A DNA stretch of 64,000 nt from JANOSH01 sp031415695 (GTDB lineage: Bacteria; Actinomycetota; Acidimicrobiia; Acidimicrobiales; Ilumatobacteraceae): assembly GCA_031415695.1 (NCBI GenBank), contig JANOSH010000076.1:26010-90009 (forward strand), given 5' to 3'. Position numbers and translations under genes: made by a program. This document shows, piece after piece, positions 16,744 through 25,404 of the stretch (position 1 is the stretch's first letter; every line of letters starts with the position of its first letter). Below the pieces are notes generated by a model, which did no database searches, was not told the origin of the DNA, and was given only the letters and a program-made list of their open reading frames with translations.

Positions 16744-19700
16744 AGGGGACGACGATACCGGCCGGAATGGGTGCGATCCCTCGATTTCCGTAGCGGTGGT
16801 TCGTGATGCTGATGGCCTGCTCGCGTTGCCAATGCAGCAATTCGATTCGACCATCGGCAACGACGTGGGAATCGTCGATGACAAGACCGCACGCCAGAGC
16901 ATCTCGCCGAGTCGATTCCGATGGCGGCTCGATCATCCGGATACGAGTGCGCGGCTCGAGACGGGCAAAGAGTTCGGCATCGGTTTCAGTGTCCGATGAC
17001 GACACCTCGACTGCGGCGCCGCAGGTCTGCGCCGCAGCAAGAGCGATATCGACAAGTGCGTTGTCGGTTGCATGGTCAGTCCGAATCACGATTGGGTGCT
17101 CGTGCGGCTGGTATCGAAAGACGTTGAGTTCACTCCGTAGGCCGCTGGGGTCGTGCATCAAGCCGAAATGATCGTGGTGCCACGTTGCGAACGACTGGCG
17201 TGCTATGGCGGCGTCGGTCGCGGCAAGAGGCGTTGTTGGTCGCCACTGTTGAAAGGCTGCGACGTAGTTCGGCCCACCGGCTTTGGCGCCAGCGCCTATC
17301 GATGATTTCTTCCAACCGCCGAACGGCTGGCGTTGCACCACGGCGCCGGTAGTGGCCCGATTGACGTACGCGTTTCCGACTTGCACCGTGTTGACCCAGG
17401 TGGTCACCTCGTCGACATCGAGCGAGTGAATACCTCCGGTGAGGCCGTAGTCGGTGCCGTTCTGCCATGCGATTGCGGTGTCTAGGTCTGGTGCGCGCAT
17501 GACTCCAAGAACCGGCCCGAACCATTCGTTGTGATGCGACCACGAACCGGGTTGCACACCCAGCTTTACGCCCGGGCTCCACAGCATGGTACCGGCCTGG
17601 CAGCGAGGCTCGACCAGCCAACTCTCGCCTGGGTCGAGTTGCGTGAGGACTCGCAACAACGATCCGTTGGGTTCCGAAATCACGGGCCCGACTGCTGTGA
17701 CCGGATCATCGGCGGCCCCAACGTGAAGGCTTCGTACGGCGTCTTGGAGCTGTCGAAGAAAAACTGACCCGTCATAGACCGCGGCTTCGACAATCGCTAG
17801 CGATGCCGCCGAACATTTCTGGCCAGCATGACCGAAAGCCGATTTCACCAGGTCTTTGACCGCGACGTCGATGTCGGCTGCTGCGGTGATGATTATGGCG
17901 TTCTTACCGCTCGTTTCAGCGATGAGGCGAAGCGACGGTTTCCATCCAAGAAACATCTCGGCGGTTTCGTATGCACCGGTGAGGACTACGGCGTCGACGT
18001 TCTCGTGCGTAATGAGTCGCTGGCCTACTTCGTTGTCGGGTACCGACAAGCACTGCAAGACATCGCGGGGTACGCCGCCCGCCCACAGGTGTTCGGCCAG
18101 CAGCATGCCGGTCAACATCGCTTCGGGTGCAGGTTTCAAGATCACGGTGTTCCCGGCGGCAAGAGCTGCGCACACCCCACCCGCAGCGATTGCGTACGGA
18201 AAGTTCCATGGGGGAGCCACCACGACAACACCCAGGGGTGAGCCGGTCACCAGGGTTACATCGGACGAAAGTTGCTCGGCAGATACCGCGTAGTAGCGGG
18301 CAAAGTCGATGGCTTCTGATACTTCAGGGTCGGCCTCGGCCACGGTTTTCGCAGCCTCACGCACCATGCACCCAATGGTTTCGGGCCGCTGCTCGTGCAT
18401 GACATAGGCAACGTTGTCCAAGATGGCCCGCCGTTCGCCGACGCCTCGTGCCGCCCAGGTGGAAACGGCACGGCGTGCACGCTCTACCGCGTCGTTGACA
18501 TCGGACACGTTGGCGGGCAGCGGGTGCACCAGGTCACGAGTTTGCCAACGACCGACGGCCGCGTTGACCGTGTCGCGATTCGATGCAACGGCCAGATCGG
18601 TGTCCGGTGTGTTTGTGAACGACCTGCCGGGGTGCACCGACGCCGAGCCCGCAGTGGCGCGTCGTGAATCGGTGTTGATGGTGTGCCGCAGTTCGCAGGC
18701 TTCGCGAAACCGTTCGGCCTGCTCGGTGAACTGCGTCGTGCCAGGCTTGATCGTTCCCGCCACCCGTAGGTAGTTCTCGGGTGCAGCGTTTTCATCGAGG
18801 CGCCGAACCAGGTAGGCAACGGCGGCAACGAAGTCGTCGGCCTCGGTAACAGGCGTGTACAAGATGACGTTCGCCCCTCGCCGGTGGATTTCACGGGCTG
18901 CCGCCATGGCCATGCCCTCAAGCATTTCGATGTCGACTCGGCCCGACACCCCTCGGTCCTGTGCGAGCAGCAGCGCGAACGCTACGTCGAACAGATTGTG
19001 ACTGGCGATACCAATTCGGATGCTGGCGGTAGCGTCGCGATGCAGCGCGGAGTCGACAAGCCGCTTCCAACTGGCATCGACTTCGAGTTTCGTGCCGTAG
19101 GGCGCCTGGTTCCAACCGTGCAGTTCGGCATCCACCTGTTCCATGGCCAGGTTGGCACCTTTCACGATTCGAACCTTTATGCCTGTGCCGGTTCGCGCGT
19201 GTCGGGCTCTAGCCCATTGTTGCAAACGGCGGTAGGCGTCGTGAGCGTCAGGGAGGTAGGCCTGCAGCACAATGCCGGCTTCGAGATCATCGAACTCCGG
19301 TTGGTCGAGGATGCGCGTGAACACCTCGATGGTCAGGTCGAGATCGCGAAACTCCTCCATGTCGAGGTTGATGAACTTGTGCGTCTCGTGGCTCGCCGCA
19401 ATCCGGTAGAGCGGAATCAAACGTTCGACGACGCGGGTCACCGATTGTTCGAACGCGAAGCTTTCCAACTGGCTCGCAACTGCCGAGACCTTGATTGACA
19501 CGTAGCCGACATCGGGTCGTTGCAACATCTCTGAGACCGCGGTGAGCCGTCGCAGCGCCTCGGACTCGCCGAGAATCGCTTCGCCGAGAACGTTGATGTT
19601 GGCGGTCAATCCGGCACCTTTTCGGGCGGCGAGGTGCCGGCTCAGTGGGGCGCTCTCGGCGGGAAAGATCACGCCGGTCGCCTCAAGACGGACGCGTCGT

Positions 19701-20035
19701 TTGACAAGCGGCATCACAACCCAATGCATCGGCCGGGCCAATGCGGCACCGGCCCTGAGTGCGAGTGCGTCGATAGCCCCGAATGCAGGTCCGACACCGA
19801 AACGTTTGATGGTGTCGGTGAAGAGATCGGCGGCCCGCGCCGTATTGGTTACCCGCAGGACAGTGTCAGTGAGCACTATGGTGAGTCCGAACGAGTCGGC
19901 ATCTTCCAGGAGCCGCGCCAACCGCCGCTGTTTGGCTGCCTCGCGACGAGGGGTGCGCTTGGCGGCGGCGGTCATGATGTCACCAGCCAGCGACACTGAG
20001 CGGTCGACGAGACAGGCATCAGCAACGTTGTCCAT
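16727..20035 (-). CDS. putA: Bifunctional proline dehydrogenase / L-glutamate gamma-semialdehyde dehydrogenase
   Basis: 1102 aa from the ATG at 20033-20035; an upstream ATG at 20098 would leave no room for a promoter. Residues about 60-440 are the FAD-dependent proline dehydrogenase barrel (FINLDMEEFRDLDLT, then RIVKGANLAMEQ). Residues about 490-1010 are an NAD-dependent aldehyde dehydrogenase with APPWNFPYAIAAG, the glutamate in ETSGKN and the catalytic cysteine in GQKCSA. The two steps turn proline into glutamate with channelling of the intermediate. The C-terminal 100 residues after the ALDH are variable. A PAS-AraC regulator is divergently encoded 70 bases away. Confidence 0.93.
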   Translation of the reverse strand: MDNVADACLVDRSVSLAGDIMTAAAKRTPRREAAKQRRLARLLEDADSFGLTIVLTDTVLRVTNTARAADLFTDTIKRFGVGPAFGAIDALALRAGAALARPMHWVVMPLVKRRVRLEATGVIFPAESAPLSRHLAARKGAGLTANINVLGEAILGESEALRRLTAVSEMLQRPDVGYVSIKVSAVASQLESFAFEQSVTRVVERLIPLYRIAASHETHKFINLDMEEFRDLDLTIEVFTRILDQPEFDDLEAGIVLQAYLPDAHDAYRRLQQWARARHARTGTGIKVRIVKGANLAMEQVDAELHGWNQAPYGTKLEVDASWKRLVDSALHRDATASIRIGIASHNLFDVAFALLLAQDRGVSGRVDIEMLEGMAMAAAREIHRRGANVILYTPVTEADDFVAAVAYLVRRLDENAAPENYLRVAGTIKPGTTQFTEQAERFREACELRHTINTDSRRATAGSASVHPGRSFTNTPDTDLAVASNRDTVNAAVGRWQTRDLVHPLPANVSDVNDAVERARRAVSTWAARGVGERRAILDNVAYVMHEQRPETIGCMVREAAKTVAEADPEVSEAIDFARYYAVSAEQLSSDVTLVTGSPLGVVVVAPPWNFPYAIAAGGVCAALAAGNTVILKPAPEAMLTGMLLAEHLWAGGVPRDVLQCLSVPDNEVGQRLITHENVDAVVLTGAYETAEMFLGWKPSLRLIAETSGKNAIIITAAADIDVAVKDLVKSAFGHAGQKCSAASLAIVEAAVYDGSVFLRQLQDAVRSLHVGAADDPVTAVGPVISEPNGSLLRVLTQLDPGESWLVEPRCQAGTMLWSPGVKLGVQPGSWSHHNEWFGPVLGVMRAPDLDTAIAWQNGTDYGLTGGIHSLDVDEVTTWVNTVQVGNAYVNRATTGAVVQRQPFGGWKKSSIGAGAKAGGPNYVAAFQQWRPTTPLAATDAAIARQSFATWHHDHFGLMHDPSGLRSELNVFRYQPHEHPIVIRTDHATDNALVDIALAAAQTCGAAVEVSSSDTETDAELFARLEPRTRIRMIEPPSESTRRDALACGLVIDDSHVVADGRIELLHWQREQAISITNHRYGNRGIAPIPAGIVVPCVDTH

Positions 20036-20072
20036 ATATTCAGCATTACCCACGTGTCTTGGATAAACCGCC

Positions 20073-20092
20073 CGAAACCTGTGCCGGGTTCG
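20073..20092. promoter_or_regulatory. Imperfect palindrome in the putA/regulator intergenic region
   Basis: CGAAACC (20073-20079) and GGGTTCG (20086-20092) form a 7-base inverted repeat with one mismatch around a 6-base spacer. It lies between the divergent putA and AraC-type genes, where an operator would be expected. There is no experimental support. Confidence 0.3.
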
Positions 20093-20105
20093 TACCATAC
20101 GTGGA

Positions 20106-20822
20106 GTGCAAGGCGCTCTCGTCCCTCATGTTGCAGCGGCAACGTTGTTCGATTCGATACGCGACGTGCTGTACTGCGTGAAGGATGCCGACGGGCGCTA
20201 CTTGGCCGTGAATCACGCGTTTGCCGATCGGGCGTGCATTGCGCGAGACGCGCTTATTGGTATGCGTGCCCTCGAGGTTTTTCCCGAAGCTCTGGCGCGT
20301 CGGTACGACGCTCAAGATGCCGAGCTGCGACATCGACGTCAGCCGCTGGTGAACGAGCTTGAACTCATCACACAAGCCGATGGTGGTCTGGGCTGGTACC
20401 TCACTGGCAAGCTTCCCGTCATAGACTCTCTCGACGAGTTTGTGGGAAGCGTCGTCGTTTCGACCGATTTACGCATGCGGGCGGGTTCCGGTGTTGCCGA
20501 AGGCCTTGCGTCGGTTGTGGCTCATGTCTCGGCGAACCTTGCCCAAGCCCTCACGGTGACGTCGCTCGCGGTTGTGGCCGAGCTATCCGTGAGCCAACTG
20601 GAACGCCGGATGCACCAGGTTTACGGGCTCTCGCCGAAGCAATTTGTCGTCAAGATGCGAGTGGATGAGGCCTGCCGTCGCCTGCTGGGTACATCGGAGT
20701 CGCTCGCCCACGTCGCAGCACACTGCGGCTGGTACGACCAGAGCGCGTTTAGCCGACAGTTCGTAAGAATCGTTGGCATGCCACCAGGAGAGTTTCGGCT
20801 ACGGGGTGAACCAACCCTGTAG
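20106..20822 (+). CDS. AraC-family transcriptional regulator with N-terminal PAS domain
   Basis: 238 aa from a GTG start. Residues about 8-125 look like a PAS sensor (LFDSIRDVLYCVKDADGRYL, then GMRALEVFPE). Residues about 140-235 are an AraC-type double helix-turn-helix, with LSVSQLERRMHQVYGLSP for the first helix pair and HCGWYDQSAFSRQFVRIVG for the second. Position and orientation make it the likely regulator of putA, with the PAS domain sensing proline or redox state; that is inference. Its 3' end overlaps the convergent secreted-protein gene by 24 bases. Confidence 0.85.
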   Translation: MQGALVPHVAAATLFDSIRDVLYCVKDADGRYLAVNHAFADRACIARDALIGMRALEVFPEALARRYDAQDAELRHRRQPLVNELELITQADGGLGWYLTGKLPVIDSLDEFVGSVVVSTDLRMRAGSGVAEGLASVVAHVSANLAQALTVTSLAVVAELSVSQLERRMHQVYGLSPKQFVVKMRVDEACRRLLGTSESLAHVAAHCGWYDQSAFSRQFVRIVGMPPGEFRLRGEPTL

Positions 20823-22034
20823 GTCTGCGATGAGGTGCGTGGACGCTGAGGACCACACGTACATGTGGCCCGATGCCACCGGTAACAGCGCCACGTTGGC
20901 TCGGGTTGCTCCGCGGCTCGACGCATTGAGGTTGCTTGTGGATTGCAAGCCTTGCTCTAGAGCCCCAGCGGTTAGGTAGAGCGGCCCGGACGTGGCGGTA
21001 ACCGTGAGGTTGGCGACTGCGGTGGCGCCGGGAGGGGCCGTGGCAACCCCGATGCCGTGGCGTGTCTGGGCAGGCAGCGGTGAGCCGCCTGTCCGAGTGT
21101 CGATGAGGCGCTGTGGATCGACGGCAACGAGGAGCCCACTGGTTGACAAGGGCGCCGTGTCGTCGGTGAACCAACCAAGTACATCGACAATGAGATGCGA
21201 TGCCATCTGGGTGTAGACGCTGACCGACACACCGACTCCCACTGGAACGACAGCTAGTCCGGCGACCGTGTCTCCGGATCGCGTGGCGTTGAGGTTCGAC
21301 GTTGCCGGTTGACGGTCGCCTGTTGGCCAAACGCGCACGAAGCCAGCGTCGCTCGTGTCGGTCGTGGTGACGTTGATGAGGACCGCCGTTATACCCGATT
21401 GCGGAATGCCGGGAACGGTACCAATGGGCACGTCGACGACCGCGTCCGCGGCCACGAGCTCGCCCGCCGCGCCTTGACCAGACGACGAGCGGCGGGTGTC
21501 GCTCGCCCTATGCGCTTCTATTGGAATGAAGCGGCCTGCCCTCGAACCGTGTGGAGCAGCCGTGAACCAGCCAGCCAGATCGACAATGACATCGGCGGTC
21601 ATCGAGGTATACAACGAGATTGCGCCGGTGTTGCCGACGGGTACGAACACGAGATTGGAAACGGTATCGCCCGCTTGCTGGACGTTGAGGTTTGAAACGT
21701 TTGGTCGTGGTGCTCCGGTCGGCCACGCCGTGACAAAGCCAGGGGACTGGGCATTTGTGGTAGTGACGGTGAGGGCGACAGCGGTGACGCCGCTGGTGGG
21801 AACCGTCCCGACGCCGACGACCGGGATGGAGATCTCTCCGTCGGCCGTGACGGGTTCGCCACCGCGTCGGGTATCGAGCAGTCGAATAGCGTCGATAGCA
21901 ACAAATCGTGACGCAAGGGTCTCGGATTCTGCGCTCGTAGCCAGACCCGTGACCGCTGTGGAAACAAGACTGGCCACCACGCTGATTGCAACACCCAGCA
22001 CCACCGTGAGTCCGTACGTGTGTCGCTCCGCCAT
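20799..22034 (-). CDS. Exported protein made of three beta-rich surface modules
   Basis: 411 aa. A hydrophobic helix at residues 9-30 serves as signal peptide or anchor. The rest is three repeats of about 110-120 residues (44-158, 169-290, 301-410). Each has the pattern LLDTR or equivalent near the start, a WPTG (absent from the third), a SNLN, then a terminal [I/V][V/A]D..GWFT. The same module occurs in the protease at 59218-61758 and as a relic at 14655-14826. No catalytic residues are evident. I infer an extracellular adhesive or structural role. The ATG is at 22032-22034, directly after the stop of the upstream membrane-protein gene. Confidence 0.85.
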   Translation of the reverse strand: MAERHTYGLTVVLGVAISVVASLVSTAVTGLATSAESETLASRFVAIDAIRLLDTRRGGEPVTADGEISIPVVGVGTVPTSGVTAVALTVTTTNAQSPGFVTAWPTGAPRPNVSNLNVQQAGDTVSNLVFVPVGNTGAISLYTSMTADVIVDLAGWFTAAPHGSRAGRFIPIEAHRASDTRRSSSGQGAAGELVAADAVVDVPIGTVPGIPQSGITAVLINVTTTDTSDAGFVRVWPTGDRQPATSNLNATRSGDTVAGLAVVPVGVGVSVSVYTQMASHLIVDVLGWFTDDTAPLSTSGLLVAVDPQRLIDTRTGGSPLPAQTRHGIGVATAPPGATAVANLTVTATSGPLYLTAGALEQGLQSTSNLNASSRGATRANVALLPVASGHMYVWSSASTHLIADLQGWFTP

Positions 22035-22445
22035 CTAGCTCAGTGTAGGCGGAGTCGTTGCGGTTGGCCCTCCCCGCACCCGGCCCAGCCAGGCAGCAAA
22101 AGTAACTACCGCTGCGGAGCCGGTCAGAACTAATTCCCAGCGTCCGGCAACGGGACGTAACCGCCAGTCGGTAGCCGCGGCGATGGCGAGGCCGAGAACT
22201 CCGACGACAGACCAGACAAGCGCGTACCGGCTCGCGGCGTGGCGGGCCGACAGTATGGCAATCACCGGGGGAGTCCACACGACCAGAAACAGCACACCCT
22301 GCGCCCATGCGGTTGGTCGTCCGCCCAGGGCGGCAGCAGCGCCAAGAAGCCCTACGCCAATCATGATTCCCAACCAACCTACGGCGAGAAGAATTCGGGC
22401 GGGGGTGGTAAGCACGAGGGTCAACCGTACCCGAGCGACACCCAC
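22035..22445 (-). CDS. Small integral membrane protein, unknown function
   Basis: 136 aa from a GTG at 22443-22445; the exact start is uncertain and there is no strong ribosome-binding site. It shows four hydrophobic helices (around ILLAVGWLGIMIGVGLLGAA, VLFLVVWTPPVIAIL, ALVWSVVGVLGLAIAA and LVLTGSAAVVTFAAWLG). I recognise no family. Its stop (22035-22037) abuts the start of the three-module exported protein, so the two are probably cotranscribed. The divergent glycosyltransferase gene starts 33 bases away. Confidence 0.65.
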   Translation of the reverse strand: MGVARVRLTLVLTTPARILLAVGWLGIMIGVGLLGAAAALGGRPTAWAQGVLFLVVWTPPVIAILSARHAASRYALVWSVVGVLGLAIAAATDWRLRPVAGRWELVLTGSAAVVTFAAWLGRVRGGPTATTPPTLS

Positions 22446-22478
22446 AATGTGACGCAGCCCGATAGCCTTACCGGCGCT

Positions 22479-23264
22479 ATGGCCCCCAGTTCGCCGACCG
22501 AGCCACCTTTCAAGCTGCTTACCGTCTTTTTTCCGATGTGGAACGAGGAGGAGTACATTCATCGTGCGCTTGGCGCGGCGCGCGAAGCCTGTGAGACATT
22601 GGTCGATAGCGGCGAGATTGCCGACTACGAACTGCTCATCATCAACGACGCTTCCACCGACACGACGGCGCTCTTGGCCAACGAGGCTGCGGCAAACGAC
22701 CGCCATGTGCGAGTCGTGCATCATCCCAAGAACCGCAAGCTTGGCGGCTCACTGAAGACTGGGTACTCCGAAAGCCGCGGCGATCTCATCTTGTATTCCG
22801 ATGCCGATCTGCCGTTCGACATGGACGAACTGCAAAAGGCCTGTCGTGTCATGCGGCACTATGAGGCCGATGTCGTGAGTGCCTATCGGCTCGACCGTAC
22901 CGGCGAGGGCTATGTACGAACTGTGTACTCCACTATCTACAACACGATGGTGCGGGTGCTGTTCGACGTGCGAATGCGTGATGTCAACTTCGCGTTCAAG
23001 CTGTGTCGTCGTCGGGTGCTCGATGCGTTTGAGTTGAAATCCGAAGGCAGCTTTATCGATGCCGAGTTGGTAGTCCGCGCCCACAAACACGGCTTTCGTG
23101 TCGTGCAGTTCGGGGTCGACTACTTCCCCCGAACACGCGGTGTCTCAACCCTGTCGTCGCCAACGGTCATCGTGAAACTTCTGCGCGAGATGTTCGGCCT
23201 GCGTAAAGAGCTCAAGTCCATCCGCGACACCGTCGATCGCGCGTCGGAAGTCATCCAGTCATGA
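22479..23264 (+). CDS. GT2-family glycosyltransferase (polyprenyl-phosphate sugar transferase-like)
   Basis: 261 aa from the ATG at 22479. It has the GT-A layout: FFPMWNEEEYIHRAL at the N-terminus, LLIINDASTDTT for nucleotide binding, GSLKTGYSESRGDLILYSDADLP with the metal-binding DAD, and FPRTRGVSTLS near the end. No membrane helices follow, so it is a soluble or peripheral enzyme like Dpm1 or DPMS-type transferases, moving a sugar from an NDP donor to a polyprenyl phosphate for wall glycosylation. Its stop overlaps the start of the first L,D-transpeptidase gene as ATGA. Confidence 0.87.
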   Translation: MAPSSPTEPPFKLLTVFFPMWNEEEYIHRALGAAREACETLVDSGEIADYELLIINDASTDTTALLANEAAANDRHVRVVHHPKNRKLGGSLKTGYSESRGDLILYSDADLPFDMDELQKACRVMRHYEADVVSAYRLDRTGEGYVRTVYSTIYNTMVRVLFDVRMRDVNFAFKLCRRRVLDAFELKSEGSFIDAELVVRAHKHGFRVVQFGVDYFPRTRGVSTLSSPTVIVKLLREMFGLRKELKSIRDTVDRASEVIQS

Positions 23265-24388
23265 GGTTAGGCCTTGTCAGCAGAGCCATTTGTTTGGCTG
23301 CTGCCGTGTCGGCCTGCAGCGCGAATGGTCTGCCGGGCAACTCGCAGGCGGCGATCGAACCGGGTATCCCGGCTGTCAGTCTTGTGCCGGTTACCGACCC
23401 GGCGGGCCCCTCCACTACCGCAGCTGAGCCCACGACAACGGTGGCGAAGATTCCGCTCGATCGCACGTTGGGCGCGGGTATGGTTGGCGAGGACGTGCGT
23501 GCGTTGCAGCAACGACTCAACGACCTCAAGTTCGATGTCGGCAAGGTCGACGGCGAGTTTGGCATACAAACCACACAGGCTGTTTGGGCGTATCAGAAAC
23601 TCATTCTCAGCCTCGCCGGTCGCGATGTCACCGGCAAGGTTTCGCCCGATATGTGGAGCCGCATCCAAGACCCGCTCGGCTTTGGCGACCTTCGGCCAAA
23701 TGCTACGTCGCGCCATCTGCTGGTTTTCCTGCCGGCTCAAACCGCAGTGTTGTTCGAACAAAACAAGGTTCGCCTCATCACCCACGTCTCGTCGGGTGAT
23801 GGTGATGAGTTTTGCTACGAACCCAAGATCATCGTGAAAAAGGATGTGCCCACAACCACGCTGAAGCCGGGAACGGTTGGCCCTGCAACCACTCGGGCTC
23901 AGCGCAAATGCGGTGTATCTCTTACTCCTGGCGGTACCTACAAGGTCTACTTTCGTGAATCTGGATGGCAGGAGATTCCTCTCGGGACGGTTCACAATCC
24001 CCTGTATTTCAACGGTGGTATTGCTTTACACGGGGCCAAGGATGTGCCAAATCGCCCAGCTTCACATGGGTGTGTTCGTGTGCCCATGCACATCAGCGAA
24101 TATCTGCCCTCATTGATTCGCAACGGTGACGATGTCTTCGTGTTCGACGGTAAGAAGGAGCCTGAGTTCTATGGCCCGCAGCCGCCGCCCATCGATGTGC
24201 CCGACCCGTCCGACACAACCGTTGCGTCCACTACAACGTCGAGCTCCTCGACCACGAGTTCAACGACGACCACCACACTTGCTAAGACCACCGTGGCGAC
24301 GCCTGTGGCAACGACGCTGAAACCGCCTACTTCAACTGTTGCCGCCACAACCACGGCGGGTTCCACGACGACAACGTCAATACCATGA
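23261..24388 (+). CDS. L,D-transpeptidase lipoprotein with peptidoglycan-binding domain (copy 1)
   Basis: 375 aa. A signal peptide with lipobox VSAC (Cys about residue 19) marks a lipoprotein. Residues about 65-120 form a peptidoglycan-binding domain (GEDVRALQQRLNDLKFDVG). Residues about 145-300 are a YkuD catalytic domain with the His in IALHGAKDVPN and the nucleophile Cys in SHGCVRVPMH. The last 70 residues are almost pure Thr/Ser with Ala, a likely wall-spanning or glycosylated tail. It would form 3-3 peptide crosslinks or attach proteins to peptidoglycan. It overlaps the upstream glycosyltransferase gene by 4 bases. Confidence 0.92.
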   Translation: MRLGLVSRAICLAAAVSACSANGLPGNSQAAIEPGIPAVSLVPVTDPAGPSTTAAEPTTTVAKIPLDRTLGAGMVGEDVRALQQRLNDLKFDVGKVDGEFGIQTTQAVWAYQKLILSLAGRDVTGKVSPDMWSRIQDPLGFGDLRPNATSRHLLVFLPAQTAVLFEQNKVRLITHVSSGDGDEFCYEPKIIVKKDVPTTTLKPGTVGPATTRAQRKCGVSLTPGGTYKVYFRESGWQEIPLGTVHNPLYFNGGIALHGAKDVPNRPASHGCVRVPMHISEYLPSLIRNGDDVFVFDGKKEPEFYGPQPPPIDVPDPSDTTVASTTTSSSSTTSSTTTTTLAKTTVATPVATTLKPPTSTVAATTTAGSTTTTSIP

Positions 24389-24408
24389 GCACGCACTAGT
24401 AGAATCTT

Positions 24409-25386
24409 GTGGTGCGCGCTGTTCGTCGTTCGTCGAGGATGTCGGTCCTCTTGGTTCTCGGATGTCTCTCGCTCGTAGCCGCCGGGTGCGCGCGAAACAC
24501 CGGCCCTGCTGGCGATGTCGCTGGGCTTACTGCCGAGGCGCAAACCTCGGTCGACACCGCATTGGCCGATTCTGCCCCCGCCACGCCTCTACCGACGTTT
24601 GCGCCCCTCACGCGAGTCTTGGAGATGGGCCACAAGGGCGACGATGTGCTCAACTTGCAGCGCCGGCTGAGCGAGCTGCGTTTCGATGTTGGACTCGCCG
24701 ACGGGTACTTCGGGTTGTTGTCCAAGCAAGCCGTTACCGCCTACCAACATCGCGTCGTCGGACTTCGTGGCAAAGACGCTAACGGCAAGGTCAGTCCTGA
24801 ACTCTTCCAGCGTATGTTGGAACCGCTGGGTATTAGCGACCCGCGACCCGCAGCCACGTTGCGTCATCTGGTGCTCGACCTGCCCTCCCAGACTGCGATG
24901 CTCTGGGAAGGTGGTGAACTGAAGCTGTTTTCGGTGATATCGAGTGGTTCGGGCGAGGAATGGTGTGAGCTGCCCAACAACGTTCCGGCGTGGCGAGGTG
25001 CCACCACGACAACACTTCCAGCGGGCGTCAAACCGAAAAAGGTGTGCGGTCAATCGATCACACCCGGCGGAATGTACACCGTGTACCGACACGAGGAAGG
25101 ATGGTGGGACATCCCGCTCGGTCGTGTTCACAACCCGTTGTATTTCAACTCGGGCATTGCGGTTCACGGCAGCGAGAATGTTCCGAACAAACCGGTGTCC
25201 CACGGGTGCGTGCGCGTACCGATGCATGTCAGCAACTACCTGTACACCATTTTTGGTGTCGGTGATCAGGTGTTCGTTTTTGACGGCGTGAAAGAACCCG
25301 AGGAGTACGGCGCCCAGCGACCCCCACCCGATTTCCCCGATCCTGAGGACACGGGTGCCACGACAACGGCCAAGAAAAACCCTTAA
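24409..25386 (+). CDS. L,D-transpeptidase lipoprotein with peptidoglycan-binding domain (copy 2)
   Basis: 325 aa from the GTG at 24409 (an adjacent in-frame GTG at 24412 is equally possible). It is a tandem paralog of the preceding gene, sharing the order: signal peptide with lipobox VAAGC, a peptidoglycan-binding repeat (GDDVLNLQRRLSELRFDVG), and a YkuD domain with HGSENVPN and SHGCVRVPMH. The two differ most in the tail: this copy has only a short Pro/Thr end and lacks the long Thr-rich extension. It has no ATGA coupling; 20 bases separate the genes. Confidence 0.92.
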   Translation: MVRAVRRSSRMSVLLVLGCLSLVAAGCARNTGPAGDVAGLTAEAQTSVDTALADSAPATPLPTFAPLTRVLEMGHKGDDVLNLQRRLSELRFDVGLADGYFGLLSKQAVTAYQHRVVGLRGKDANGKVSPELFQRMLEPLGISDPRPAATLRHLVLDLPSQTAMLWEGGELKLFSVISSGSGEEWCELPNNVPAWRGATTTTLPAGVKPKKVCGQSITPGGMYTVYRHEEGWWDIPLGRVHNPLYFNSGIAVHGSENVPNKPVSHGCVRVPMHVSNYLYTIFGVGDQVFVFDGVKEPEEYGAQRPPPDFPDPEDTGATTTAKKNP

Positions 25387-25404
25387 CCCTTCGGGAAAGC
25401 GCTC

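Noticed and set aside
18884..19498. 204-codon plus-strand frame
   Set aside because: Antisense within putA; no homology recognised.
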